In this document: in pieces, positions 32,379 to 41,705 of the stretch
Layout: every line of letters starts with the position of its first letter
Numbering within the stretch: the stretch's first letter is position 1
DNA from: Pelagerythrobacter rhizovicinus
GTDB lineage: Bacteria > Pseudomonadota > Alphaproteobacteria > Sphingomonadales > Sphingomonadaceae
Assembly (NCBI RefSeq): GCF_004135625.1
Contig: NZ_SDPV01000001.1
Location: 1,362,501-1,426,500 of the forward strand
Length of the DNA stretch: 64,000 bases
Reading direction: 5' to 3'
Made by a program: the position numbers and the translations under genes
The notes under the pieces: generated by a model
Told to the model about the DNA's origin: nothing
Databases searched by the model: none
Seen by the model: only the letters and a program-made list of their open reading frames with translations

Positions 32379-33770
32379 ATGACCTTCCGGACACCGGCAC
32401 TGGCTTTGGGACTTCTCGCTGCCGCAACGGCGGCTTCCGGGATCGCGCAGGATCAAAGCACGCAAGGCGTTCAGGACCAGCTGGTCATGACGCTCAACGA
32501 CGGGGTCGACGATCCCGATGCGCTGACATTCGACTGGCCGATGCTCTCCATCGGTACCGGGCAATACGAAGCCGGTCCCACCGGTGTCACGGTCATCCGT
32601 TTCGGCCGCAAGGTGCACGGCGCGGTGGACGTGCGCGGCGGCGGACCGGGGACCGTCAACGCACCCTATCTTGATCTCGGCTATGTCCAGCCCGAACTCG
32701 ATGCAGTCGTCCTCGCCGGCGGGTCCTGGTACGGGCTCGAGGCGGTCACCGCCGTCAACACCGCGATGAAGGATGACGGGTATCGCGGCGGCCACTGGAA
32801 CAATGTCGGTCTCGCCGTCGGCTCCATCATCTACGATTTCGGCGGGCGCCGGCTGAACGAGATCTATCCAGACAAGCGCCTGGCACAGGCCGCCTACCGC
32901 GCAGCCCAACCGGGGATCTTTCCGGTGGGCCCTTACGGCGCGGGGCGATCGGCGATGACTGGCGGCCTGTTCGGGTGCAATGCCAGGTCCGGCCAGGGCG
33001 CCGCGTTCCGCCAGATCGGCGACGTCAAGATCGTCGTCTTCACCGTCGTCAATGCGCTGGGCGTTGTCACGGACCGCGACGGCAAAGTGGTAGCATGCCA
33101 CGCCGGCTCCGGCTGGCCGGAGGATCTGGCCGCGCACGAGCTTCTGAACGCCTCCCCAGCAAGTCTCGGGCTGGATTGGAACGGCGAGCGTGCCGCCGAG
33201 CCCGAACGCAAGAACACGACTATCAGTCTGGTCGTCACCAACCGATCGATGTCGAGCGCGGAACTCAAACGCCTCGCCGTTCAGGTACACACCTCGATGG
33301 CGCGCGGCATTCAGCCGTTCGCAACCGAGCTCGACGGAGACGTACTCTACGCGGTCTCGACGGGAGAAGTGGAGGCAGGGCCCGGCGACGGCCTCGTCAC
33401 CGCCGAGATCGGCGCCGTCGCATCGGAGCTCATGTGGGATGCCATTCTGAGCAGTGTCCCTGAACAACCCTCCGCCCCGCCCCCGGTACAATCCGGGGGT
33501 GATGCATCCGATCTGCAGGACTTCGTCCGCACCTACCGTTTCAGCCCCCTCGCATCCCTGGAAGTGACGGCCGAAGGTGGCCGTCTCTTCGGCCGGGCGA
33601 CGGGGGAGCGCGACGTCTTCGCCATCCGCAAGGGCGAGCCGGTTGAACTCCAGCCATCGGGACCAAACCAGTTCGTCATCCCGGGCCGCTACCCCTTCAG
33701 CGTTCGCTTCGAAGGGGACGAGATCGTCGTCAATCCCGGACGCTGGCAGCAGGTCGGCACGCGTCACTAA
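32379..33770 (+). CDS. P1-family (DmpA/NylC-type) Ntn-fold aminopeptidase, exported
   Basis: A 463-aa hydrolase with a signal peptide (MTFRTPALALGLLAAATAAS). The peptidase S58/P1 fold is seen in VTVIRFGRKVHGAVDVRGGG, AVVLAGGSWYGLEAVTAV and VFTVVNALGVVTDRDG. The autocleavage site is predicted in KNTTISLVVTN, so Asn279-Thr280 would be cut and Thr280 become the nucleophile. An Asn-Thr site is the pattern of the nylon-oligomer hydrolase NylC. The motif GLFGCNARSGQGAAF differs from usual family Gly-rich loops. About 85 extra C-terminal residues resemble the small beta domain following beta-lactamase-type hydrolases. Confidence 0.82.
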   Translation: MTFRTPALALGLLAAATAASGIAQDQSTQGVQDQLVMTLNDGVDDPDALTFDWPMLSIGTGQYEAGPTGVTVIRFGRKVHGAVDVRGGGPGTVNAPYLDLGYVQPELDAVVLAGGSWYGLEAVTAVNTAMKDDGYRGGHWNNVGLAVGSIIYDFGGRRLNEIYPDKRLAQAAYRAAQPGIFPVGPYGAGRSAMTGGLFGCNARSGQGAAFRQIGDVKIVVFTVVNALGVVTDRDGKVVACHAGSGWPEDLAAHELLNASPASLGLDWNGERAAEPERKNTTISLVVTNRSMSSAELKRLAVQVHTSMARGIQPFATELDGDVLYAVSTGEVEAGPGDGLVTAEIGAVASELMWDAILSSVPEQPSAPPPVQSGGDASDLQDFVRTYRFSPLASLEVTAEGGRLFGRATGERDVFAIRKGEPVELQPSGPNQFVIPGRYPFSVRFEGDEIVVNPGRWQQVGTRH

Positions 33771-33785
33771 CGGTGGTTGGCCGGC

Positions 33786-34295
33786 TCAGATCGCACGTTC
33801 CATGTAGTGCGCTGAGCCTCCGTAGCTCGCCAGCGAGCGCTCCACGTCTGCGTCGCGAACGACGGCAAACCCCTGCGTCCGCCAGAATTCCTTGGAGTCT
33901 CCCACCGCCACCAGCGAGAGTGTCGCAAATCCCCCCGTCTTCGCCGTCGTGAATGCCGCGGTCACCGCCTCGATGGCGAGACCTCTTCCTCGGGCCTGCG
34001 GCATGAGGGCGAGATCATGAATATAGTAGGTATCCGGAAACCCAGGCAACTTACCCAGCAAAGTGTCGAGCGCGGGTGGCACCTTCCGCGTCCAGGGGTG
34101 AGAAACCAGGTACCCCCGCGTCGTATCGCCATCCAGGAGCATGCGGCACCCCTCGGGAAACAGCGCCAGCCGCTCTGCGAATACGTGCTCCCCTTCCGGG
34201 TAGTCCAGATGTACGCACGCGGCGATCTGGACCACCGCGGGAAGGTCGGCCGGCATCATGTTTCGCCATCGTGCCTGTTGAGGTTCTTGGACCAT
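33786..34295 (-). CDS. GNAT-family N-acetyltransferase
   Basis: A 169-aa GCN5-related acetyltransferase. Acetyl-CoA binding motif A reads LALMPQARGRGLAIEAVTAA, with YYIHDLAL before it. C-terminal beta-bulge region SLVAVGDSKEFWRTQGFAVV. Substrate unknown. Located convergently after the P1-peptidase operon, with the gene downstream of it on its own strand more than 3 kb away, so it is probably monocistronic. Confidence 0.88.
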   Translation of the reverse strand: MVQEPQQARWRNMMPADLPAVVQIAACVHLDYPEGEHVFAERLALFPEGCRMLLDGDTTRGYLVSHPWTRKVPPALDTLLGKLPGFPDTYYIHDLALMPQARGRGLAIEAVTAAFTTAKTGGFATLSLVAVGDSKEFWRTQGFAVVRDADVERSLASYGGSAHYMERAI

Positions 34296-34469
34296 GTCTT
34301 CCCGTCGTTGATTCCGAAGATTATTGCGGCCGTCCGATTAGCCTTAGACGACCAGATCGTCGCCTATGTGGTGCGGACTGAGCACCGCCCTATGCTATTT
34401 TAGCATCTGCAACGCTCTCCTCCCTGTCATATCGTCGCAAAAATCACGCAAACGCGAGTGGGGGAAGTC

Positions 34470-36596
34470 ATGAGAGGAAAATACGGGTTCATCTGCACGG
34501 CGTCGGTTCTGGCCCTCGCGCAAGCAGCTCCCGCGTTCGCCCAGTCGGAGGATCATCCGGACACGTTGAACGAGATCATCGTCACCGCGCAGAAACGCGA
34601 GCAAACTCTGATCGAGGTGCCGATGGCCATCTCGGTGGTCGGAGGTGAGGAACTCAGCAAGCGCGGAATCGAGGACGTTCAGGATCTGTCGTTCGCCGTC
34701 CCCGGCCTCACGATGCGCGAGGATGGCCCCGGCAGCTACACGATCTTCCTGCGCGGTCTGGCCAACCAGTCGGGATCGGGTGCGCTCGTCACCCAGTATC
34801 TCGACGAAGCGCCGCTGTCTCTGAGCGGGTACGACCAGCTCAGCCCCATTCCCCTCGATCTCGAGCGCGTGGAAGTCCTGAAGGGGCCGCAGGGCACCCT
34901 CTACGGACAAGGCTCGGCCGGCGGTACCATCCGCTACATCACCAACGACCCCGATCCGACGCAAGTCCTGGGCCGCGCCGAGGGTAAGGTCTATACCGTT
35001 GCGCACGGCGAGATGGGCGGCGGAATAACGGGCGTGATCAATCTACCGCTGGTCCGCGACGAACTCGCGCTTCGCGTCGCTGGCAAATACGAATCCGGCG
35101 GCGGCTGGATCGACCAACCGGAAGCCGGCATCCGAGACGGCAACGGCACCGAACTCATCAACCTTCGGGCCAAGCTCCGCTGGTCGCCCAGCGCCGCGTT
35201 CGAAGCGACCGGCATGGTGCAGATCCACCGCGCCGATACCGCCCTGGGTCTCGGCTTCGAGGAGCCCGATCGCACCGTGGATATCGGGCCCGACCGCAGC
35301 AAGGTGATGATCCCGAAGGAATTCGACTTCACCCTCTACAACCTCGAGCTGCGCTACGACCTGGGCTTCGCGGAGCTCGTCAGCGCGACGACGTATGTGG
35401 AGCACGACCACCAGTACCCGTTCACCTACATCCCGCGACCGGGCAACTACTCCTACGGCATCGTGGAAGGGAACGACGACCGCTGGATCGACGCGGACCA
35501 GTTCAGCCAGGAACTGCGGCTCTCGTCCGGCGAGGGCCCTTTCCAGTGGACCTTGGGCGCCTTCTACACCAAGGGCGACCGGACCATGCGTGCCGACTAC
35601 GAGTACGCCTATGCAGCCGACGGCGATCTCTATTCAGGCGGCGGCGTGCTCATCGATGATCTCTATTATCTCGACGCCTCGAGCTCCGAGACGATCTCGG
35701 TCTTCGCCGATGCCGGCTACGACATTACCGACCGGCTGACGATCGGCGCCGGCATCCGCTACTTCCGGGACGAGCAGACGAGCCTCATCACTTACGTGCC
35801 CGACACCGGCACCACGCTCGAGGCCACGTTCGACTCGATCGATCCGCGGGTCTATCTGAGCTACCGCTACGCGGACCAGGCGAACTTCTACGCCAGCTTC
35901 GCCAAGGGGTTCCGTAGCGGCGGCTTCAACTCCGAGCCGTTCGATCCCTACGATCCGGAAAAGATCTACACTTACGAAATCGGCACCAAGGGTGCGGCTC
36001 TCGATGGGCGGCTCCAGTTCGAGCTGGCCGCATTCTACACCGAATACAAGGACATGATCCGGCGGCGTCTGACCGAGGTGAACGGTGCGTTCCTCGGTGA
36101 ATCGAGCAATATCGGCAAAGTCGAGGTCAAGGGCCTCGAACTGGGCTTGGCGGCGCGGCCGGTCACCGGCCTCACGCTGTCCGCGACGGGCGCCTATATC
36201 GACAGCGAGATCGTCGAGACGGATGCGGCCGACCAGGTCAATATCCCAGGCGACCCGACCGACTACACGCCCGAGATTAGCTTCACGTTGGGCGCCAACT
36301 ACGACTTTGAATGGACCGCTTCGGTCCCCGGTTTCGTGCGCATCGACTACAACTATCGCGACGCCGTGACCTACATCGACCGGTCGAGCTTCCTGCCCAG
36401 CGCGCTGCCCCAGCGGTCCGACAGCATCGGCCTGCTCAACGCTCGCTTCGGAGGGACGGTGCACGGGTTCGACGTGGAGCTGTTCGCAGAGAACATCACC
36501 AACGAGAACAAGGCAATCGACCCATACCAAGGATGGGCCAACTCCAACCGCACCCGCCCACGCGTGATCGGGATCGAGGTCGGCTACTCCTTCTGA
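34470..36596 (+). CDS. TonB-dependent receptor
   Basis: A 708-aa outer-membrane transporter with signal peptide ending PAFAQS. TonB-box-like ETLNEIIVTAQKREQ-type N-terminus, plug domain (to about 200) with PLDLERVEVLKGPQGTLYGQ and GGTIRYITNDP, and barrel ending EVGYSF. This ERVEVLKGPQ-TLYG type is common in sphingomonads and often takes up plant or sugar-derived compounds, but the ligand is not evident. GGGGAAG precedes the ATG. A terminator follows. Convergent with the POT transporter gene. Confidence 0.93.
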   Translation: MRGKYGFICTASVLALAQAAPAFAQSEDHPDTLNEIIVTAQKREQTLIEVPMAISVVGGEELSKRGIEDVQDLSFAVPGLTMREDGPGSYTIFLRGLANQSGSGALVTQYLDEAPLSLSGYDQLSPIPLDLERVEVLKGPQGTLYGQGSAGGTIRYITNDPDPTQVLGRAEGKVYTVAHGEMGGGITGVINLPLVRDELALRVAGKYESGGGWIDQPEAGIRDGNGTELINLRAKLRWSPSAAFEATGMVQIHRADTALGLGFEEPDRTVDIGPDRSKVMIPKEFDFTLYNLELRYDLGFAELVSATTYVEHDHQYPFTYIPRPGNYSYGIVEGNDDRWIDADQFSQELRLSSGEGPFQWTLGAFYTKGDRTMRADYEYAYAADGDLYSGGGVLIDDLYYLDASSSETISVFADAGYDITDRLTIGAGIRYFRDEQTSLITYVPDTGTTLEATFDSIDPRVYLSYRYADQANFYASFAKGFRSGGFNSEPFDPYDPEKIYTYEIGTKGAALDGRLQFELAAFYTEYKDMIRRRLTEVNGAFLGESSNIGKVEVKGLELGLAARPVTGLTLSATGAYIDSEIVETDAADQVNIPGDPTDYTPEISFTLGANYDFEWTASVPGFVRIDYNYRDAVTYIDRSSFLPSALPQRSDSIGLLNARFGGTVHGFDVELFAENITNENKAIDPYQGWANSNRTRPRVIGIEVGYSF

Positions 36597-36619
36597 TCCC
36601 TCCGCCTAACTCCCATCAT

Positions 36620-36650
36620 GGGCCGGAACCTCAAGGTTCCGGCCCCTTTT
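36620..36650 (+). terminator. Intrinsic terminator after the TonB receptor
   Basis: An 11-bp stem GGGCCGGAACC / GGTTCCGGCCC with loop TCAA, followed by CCTTTTT, a good Rho-independent signal on the plus strand. Confidence 0.85.
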
Positions 36651-36760
36651 TGTCCGCAGATCCGGTCGGCGGCAGAATGCCTGGAGAAGGTGGGACGCTC
36701 GGCTCCCGATGCGTCCAAGGCCGCTACATACTTCCCCGGTCATCTCTAGCGCACAAGATA

Positions 36761-36781
36761 AGCCCCGCACACGGCGGGGCT
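36761..36781 (-). terminator. Intrinsic terminator candidate for the POT gene
   Basis: An 8-bp stem AGCCCCGC / GCGGGGCT with a 5-nt loop, 25 bp after the transporter stop on the minus strand, followed by TATCTT. The T-tract is weak. Confidence 0.55.
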
Positions 36782-36805
36782 ACGCTTCTATCTCCGGGGA
36801 TCAGC

Positions 36806-38221
36806 TCAGCCTGGCGCGCGGGGATTGAGCTTCATCGCCTGCAGCAGCCGCGTCCTGAAGGCGAAGAGCAGCAGCGCCCCGGCCCCGACGACGGCGGCAT
36901 GGATCAGCCAGAAAGCCGATGGCGAGACCGTCTCGTAGAACCTGCCGAGCCAGCCGCTGGCGATCCCGCCGGCGAAGATCGCGAGGTAGTAGGATCCGAC
37001 CATCATCGCGTTCACAGCGGGCGGCGCCGCCCGCGAGGTCAGCGCGAGAGCGATCGGTCCGACATAGAGGAACGACCAGGCACAAATGAAGTGGAAGACC
37101 ACCGGCCACACGAGCGACACCGTGCTCCCACCGGAAAGCAACTCGCCGACGGACAGCCACATCATGGCAGCTGCGAACACGAGGCATCCGATTGCGATTT
37201 TTGGCAGATCGCCGGGCTCCGCCGAGCGCCGGGCCTGTACGCGCCAGAACCACAGCACGGCCGGCGCGAAGATCAGCACGGCCAGCGAATCCAGCGACTG
37301 GAACCAGGTGACGGGCACCGTCAGCCCCAGAATTTCGCGATCGACCCGGGCGCGGATCCAGAGGGGATAGGTGTTCCACACTTGGCTCTGCGCCGTCCAG
37401 AACAGCGCGGTGATGGCGAGCATCACGAGGATCGCGGCGATGATCCGCCAGTCGCCCGGCGCGAGCCGTGGCCGCTCGCCCGCGTTCGGCCCGATGTTCT
37501 CAGCCGGAAGCCATCGCGCGCCGCGCACGTAGATGACGATCCCGACCAGCATGCCGATGCCCGCCGCGCCGAAACCGTAATGCCAGCCGTAAAGCTCGCC
37601 CAGCGTGCCGCACACCAGCGGCGCGACGAACGCACCGATATTGATCGCGAGAACGTAGAGCGAGAAAGCGCTATCGCGCCGTGGATCGTCCTTTGAATAG
37701 AGGTTGCCCACCTGAGCGGCGAGATTCCCCTTCAGCAGGCCAGCGCCCAGTATCAGCAACGAGAGTGCGGGAAGGAAAAGGCTCTCGAACGCCATCAGGA
37801 AATGGCCGACCGCCATCAAGGCGCCGCCGAGCAAGACGGCGCGGCGCCGCCCGATCCAGCGGTCGCCCAGCAGTCCGCCGAGCACGGGCATGAAGTAGAT
37901 CATCCCAACGTAGAGGCCGAACACCTGCGTCGCGAGCGCCTGGACGCTGAGCGGCCCGAACACGGCCTCCACGCCGATCCTGAAGCCTGCGAACCCGGCC
38001 ACGCCGCCGATGTTCTCCGGCTGGAACAGGTACGTCGCCATGTAGAGGACGAGAAGCGCTTGCATTCCGTAGAACGAGAAGCGCTCCCATGCCTCGGTAA
38101 AGACGATGAAGGCGAGCCCGCGCGGATGCCCCAGAAACAGCTTGTCCGCCGATCCTGCGTTCCTTCCATCTTCGCTTGAATCCGCGATCGCCTGCGTGGT
38201 TACGCCGTCTGCTGCCTGCAC
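36806..38221 (-). CDS. Proton-dependent oligopeptide transporter (POT family)
   Basis: A 471-aa inner-membrane protein with 12-14 helices, taking up di- and tripeptides by proton symport. The POT motif near the first helix reads TEAWERFSFYGMQAL (ExxER), followed by GGLLGDRWIGRR and LKGNLAAQVGNLY. The end region GSYYLAIFAGGIASGWLGRF is also typical. It starts at GTG 38221 after GGGGAG. It lies 34 bp downstream of the PD40-amidohydrolase gene on the same strand, so they likely form an operon pairing hydrolysis and uptake. Confidence 0.9.
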   Translation of the reverse strand: MQAADGVTTQAIADSSEDGRNAGSADKLFLGHPRGLAFIVFTEAWERFSFYGMQALLVLYMATYLFQPENIGGVAGFAGFRIGVEAVFGPLSVQALATQVFGLYVGMIYFMPVLGGLLGDRWIGRRRAVLLGGALMAVGHFLMAFESLFLPALSLLILGAGLLKGNLAAQVGNLYSKDDPRRDSAFSLYVLAINIGAFVAPLVCGTLGELYGWHYGFGAAGIGMLVGIVIYVRGARWLPAENIGPNAGERPRLAPGDWRIIAAILVMLAITALFWTAQSQVWNTYPLWIRARVDREILGLTVPVTWFQSLDSLAVLIFAPAVLWFWRVQARRSAEPGDLPKIAIGCLVFAAAMMWLSVGELLSGGSTVSLVWPVVFHFICAWSFLYVGPIALALTSRAAPPAVNAMMVGSYYLAIFAGGIASGWLGRFYETVSPSAFWLIHAAVVGAGALLLFAFRTRLLQAMKLNPRAPG

Positions 38222-38255
38222 CCTTGATCTCCCCTCGGCCCGGCGATGCCCATCG

Positions 38256-41200
38256 TCATTGATGCGCCCACGCCGGCTCCCAATCGATTCCGTTGAAGTC
38301 CCGCCCGCTTTCCCAGAAGAACGGCTCGCGCTCGCGCGGGTGGTTGCCGATCTCGTTCATGGTGACGGAGTCGTAGAGCCGGCCGTTCGCGAGCGTGTAC
38401 CGCACGCTGTTGGAATTGCGGATGTCCTCGAGCGGATTGCGGTCGAGCACCAGCAGGTCGGCCAGCTTGCCCGGCGCTATAGTGCCGATCTGCCCGCCGA
38501 GGCCGAGCGTCCTGGCGCCGTTGATCGTGGCGGTGCGCAGAACCCGGTGGTTCGACATGCCCCCTTCGGCCAGCAGCCACATCTCCCAGTGCAGCGCGAG
38601 GCCGGTGACCTGGCCGTGGGAGCCCGCGTTGATCGCCACCCCGGCGTCGTCGAGTGCCTTCATCGCCCGGGCAGCGGCGCGGAAGCCGATGTCGTAGAGC
38701 TCGTCCGCGGCGTGAATGGTGGTCATGCCGCGAACGTGCGGCGGTGCGCCGTAAGGGGCGCCCAGCGGGCTGTAGCCGCTGGTCGTCAACTGGACGAAAC
38801 GGCGCGCCTTCGGATCCTCCCACGCGCGGGTGTGCTGGTAGAGGTAGTTCTCCCCCATCAACTCACCGAACAGCACGATCAGCGTCGGCGTCTGCGCGAC
38901 CTCCGACACCGCCATGAGCTGGACGACGTCGTCGTAGATGTTCTCCAGCGGCATGTTGTGCTGCAGGTTCGTGTGACCGTCGAGGATCATGGTGACGTTG
39001 TTGTAGAAGTGGCTCTCGCCCTCCACGTCGACCATGACCCCGGCCTCGCGGCCGGCGGCGAGGATCTGCTGGCGCTGCCGGCGCATCGGCTGGCGGTAGC
39101 TCTTGACGATAGCGCCGCCGAGCGCCTTCTTGCGCGCCATCAGCGCATCGGCATCGGCCTGGTGCTCGATCGGAATGTAGACCTTGTCGACCTTGCCGGT
39201 CCGTCCATAGGCCACCATTCCGGAATCGATCGCGCGCGGACCGGTCATCATGCCCGCCATCGTCATCTCGCGCGTGGCATAGGTCGCGAGTTCCGAAGTG
39301 TAGGGATCGTAGTTGGTCGTCACCCCGTACGCCAAATCGGCATACTGGGTCGGCTGCTTCTGCGGCGTGAGGCCTGATGAGCTATAGTAGCAATTATCGA
39401 CATGGCCGTGCATGTCGACGAGGCCCGGCATCACGGTCTTGCCGCTGATATCGATCACCTTGGCGTCGGCCGGCACGTCGATCGCGGCGGCAGGCCCCAC
39501 GGCCTGGATCCGGTTCCCGCGCACGACCACTGTGCCGCGCTCGATCACCTCGTCGCCGCGCATGGTGATGATGCGCCCGTTGACGAACGCCAGGGCACCG
39601 CTCGGCACGTCCGCTTCGGCCATTAGCTCGATCTCGGCGTGTACCACGGGCGAGGCATCTGAGACCGCGCTTCGATAGATGGTCGGGCCAAGAGCCCAGA
39701 GCACCGCGCTCGAATCCGGTGCCCAGGTCAGTTCGTAGCCCCCGAGGCGCCCGAGCGGCTTCGCCCCTTCCGGGGTAATCTCGACCGGTTCCGCCCCCCG
39801 CGCGAACGGCTTCAGGTAGTATTGCTGCTCGTGGCGGAAGGCGATCCACTCGAGATCGGGGCTGACCTTCAACTCGTTCACATCGGCGTGCAATGCGCGC
39901 GCATGGATGCGGCGGTCGCTTCCGTCGAGCCGCAGGCTCTCGATCTGAGAGACCAGATCGTGGCCGGCATAGCTTTCCGTCGTGAACCAGATTCGCGAAC
40001 CGTCGGGTGAGAACGCCGTCTCTATGGCCGGCGGGCCGACATAGTGCGACGGGCCCCCGCTCACGTCCGTCCAGTAGATGCCCGGTCGCGCCCGGTGGCC
40101 GCCGAGGCAACGGTCGCCTTCCGCAATGATGTAGAGGACCCGCTTACCGTCAGGCGAGAATGCCGGAGCGCGCAGGATTCCCGCACTCTCCACGAGCGTG
40201 CGGACTTTTCCGGCGCCGTCCCGCACCTTGAGCGTGCCGCCCCGATCGTCCTTCCAATCGACGAAAGCGACCTGCATGCCATCGGGCGAATAGGCCGGAT
40301 CGAATTCGGGCAGATCGCCCTCCGTAAGGCGAGAGGGTGCACCGCCGGCCGGCTGGCTCCAGATTCTGCCGAGCGCATTGAAGCTCAGGCGATCGCCACC
40401 GGGCGCCCAGGCAAGCTGGCGAATGATCCGGGCGCGGAACTCTTCGGGCGCGAGGTCCTGCGTCACCCGCGGGGGCGCCATGAGGCGATGAGTGGCCGTT
40501 GCGGTGAAGGGGATTTCTTCCGTGTCCCCGGTTTCGGTGTCGAGCCGGAGGATCTTGCCGCCCGCCCAGATCGCAATGTGCCGATTATCGGGAAACCAGT
40601 CGTACTGCGGATAATAGATTCCCTGCCCGAGAAAGTCCGCCTGGTCGTCACGGTCCAGACCGGCGAATACCGGCCACTGCTCGCGCGTCTCCAGATCGTA
40701 GAGGAAGAGCACGGTGTCGGTCTTGACGCGCCTCAGGAATGCGAGCTTGCGGCCGTCGGGCGAGATGACGGGCGTGGTCGCGCTTCCGAAGCCCTTCACC
40801 AGTTCCTCGACCGCACCGGTGCCAAGGTCGCGCCGCTTGACCGCGTAGTTGATGTGGTTGGCATCGACATAGACGACCGAGGCTGTCGGGGCGGAGACCT
40901 TCTCCGTGTAGTAAAGCCAGCGCCCGTCCCGCCCGAATGCCGGTTCGTGTACGTTCTCGCCGTTCGCCGGTGCGGCGACGAGCTGCGCATCCTCCCCCTT
41001 GGCCAGGTCGTAGAGACGAATTTCAGACGCGTGCAGCTTGTCCGCGCTGTCGAACATCCGCGCTGCGGCGATGCTCTTCCCGTCGATGCTCCAGGCCGGG
41101 CCGGTGACGGCGAGCGTCGTCTCGCGCGAGATCTGGCGGGCGTCCGATCCGTCGATCCGCGAAGTCCAGATGTTGTCCGCGCCGTCCTCGTCACTGAGAA

Positions 41201-41501
41201 ACAGCAGCCGCCTGCCGTCAGGGCTGAAGCGGGGACTGCGCTGCATGGCGGGGCCGCCATGGACGAGCTGCGCCTCGCCGCTGCTCGCGGGCATGACGTA
41301 GATGTCGTTCAGGAGATCGAAGGCGATCGTCTTCCCGTCGGGGCTTACGTCGACGCTCATCCACGTGCCTTCGGAGACCGTGATGCTCACGTCCCGGTAG
41401 GGTGGGCTCGCGACCGGCGACGGCTCGGCGGCAATCGGCGCGCTGGAAGCACAGGGGGCAAGTGCCAGGGCGAGCACCAGCCCCAGCCAGGCAACTTTCA
41501 T
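38256..41501 (-). CDS. Exported PD40-repeat amidohydrolase (copy 1)
   Basis: A 1081-aa exported protein with signal peptide (MKVAWLGLVLALALAPCASS). The N-terminal half is a PD40/TolB-like propeller: repeated units such as MSVDVSPDGKTIAFDLLNDI, RFSPDGRRLLFLSDEDG and APAFSPDGKRVLYIIAE. The C-terminal half is an imidazolonepropionase-type amidohydrolase with HxH (MPGLVDMHGHVDNC), VEGESHFYNNV, NLQHNMP and GSHGQVTGLALHWEMW, ending LADLLVLDRNPLEDIRNSNS. Predicted periplasmic amide/peptide hydrolase, substrate unknown. GGGAGGGGAAG precedes the ATG. Paralogue at 55766-59041. Confidence 0.88.
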   Translation of the reverse strand: MKVAWLGLVLALALAPCASSAPIAAEPSPVASPPYRDVSITVSEGTWMSVDVSPDGKTIAFDLLNDIYVMPASSGEAQLVHGGPAMQRSPRFSPDGRRLLFLSDEDGADNIWTSRIDGSDARQISRETTLAVTGPAWSIDGKSIAAARMFDSADKLHASEIRLYDLAKGEDAQLVAAPANGENVHEPAFGRDGRWLYYTEKVSAPTASVVYVDANHINYAVKRRDLGTGAVEELVKGFGSATTPVISPDGRKLAFLRRVKTDTVLFLYDLETREQWPVFAGLDRDDQADFLGQGIYYPQYDWFPDNRHIAIWAGGKILRLDTETGDTEEIPFTATATHRLMAPPRVTQDLAPEEFRARIIRQLAWAPGGDRLSFNALGRIWSQPAGGAPSRLTEGDLPEFDPAYSPDGMQVAFVDWKDDRGGTLKVRDGAGKVRTLVESAGILRAPAFSPDGKRVLYIIAEGDRCLGGHRARPGIYWTDVSGGPSHYVGPPAIETAFSPDGSRIWFTTESYAGHDLVSQIESLRLDGSDRRIHARALHADVNELKVSPDLEWIAFRHEQQYYLKPFARGAEPVEITPEGAKPLGRLGGYELTWAPDSSAVLWALGPTIYRSAVSDASPVVHAEIELMAEADVPSGALAFVNGRIITMRGDEVIERGTVVVRGNRIQAVGPAAAIDVPADAKVIDISGKTVMPGLVDMHGHVDNCYYSSSGLTPQKQPTQYADLAYGVTTNYDPYTSELATYATREMTMAGMMTGPRAIDSGMVAYGRTGKVDKVYIPIEHQADADALMARKKALGGAIVKSYRQPMRRQRQQILAAGREAGVMVDVEGESHFYNNVTMILDGHTNLQHNMPLENIYDDVVQLMAVSEVAQTPTLIVLFGELMGENYLYQHTRAWEDPKARRFVQLTTSGYSPLGAPYGAPPHVRGMTTIHAADELYDIGFRAAARAMKALDDAGVAINAGSHGQVTGLALHWEMWLLAEGGMSNHRVLRTATINGARTLGLGGQIGTIAPGKLADLLVLDRNPLEDIRNSNSVRYTLANGRLYDSVTMNEIGNHPREREPFFWESGRDFNGIDWEPAWAHQ

Positions 41502-41705
41502 TCTTCCCCTCCCCACAAGCACCCCTTCAACCTTTTTCGTTCAGCAGTCTCGCAGGGAAATGCAACACAGGCCCACCGGCGCAGACAGGCGCGTTCGAAG
41601 CATCCCCTGTTGCCGTGAAGTCACCACCGCCACCCTCATTCGCATCTGGCGCGGTGCTGACCGAAGCTCACTTTGTCCCCGTCCGACCGGAGGGGATGAA
41701 GCACA

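Noticed and set aside
40044-41618. 524-codon frame on the plus strand opposite PD40-amidohydrolase copy 1
   Set aside because: Antisense shadow; no family features.
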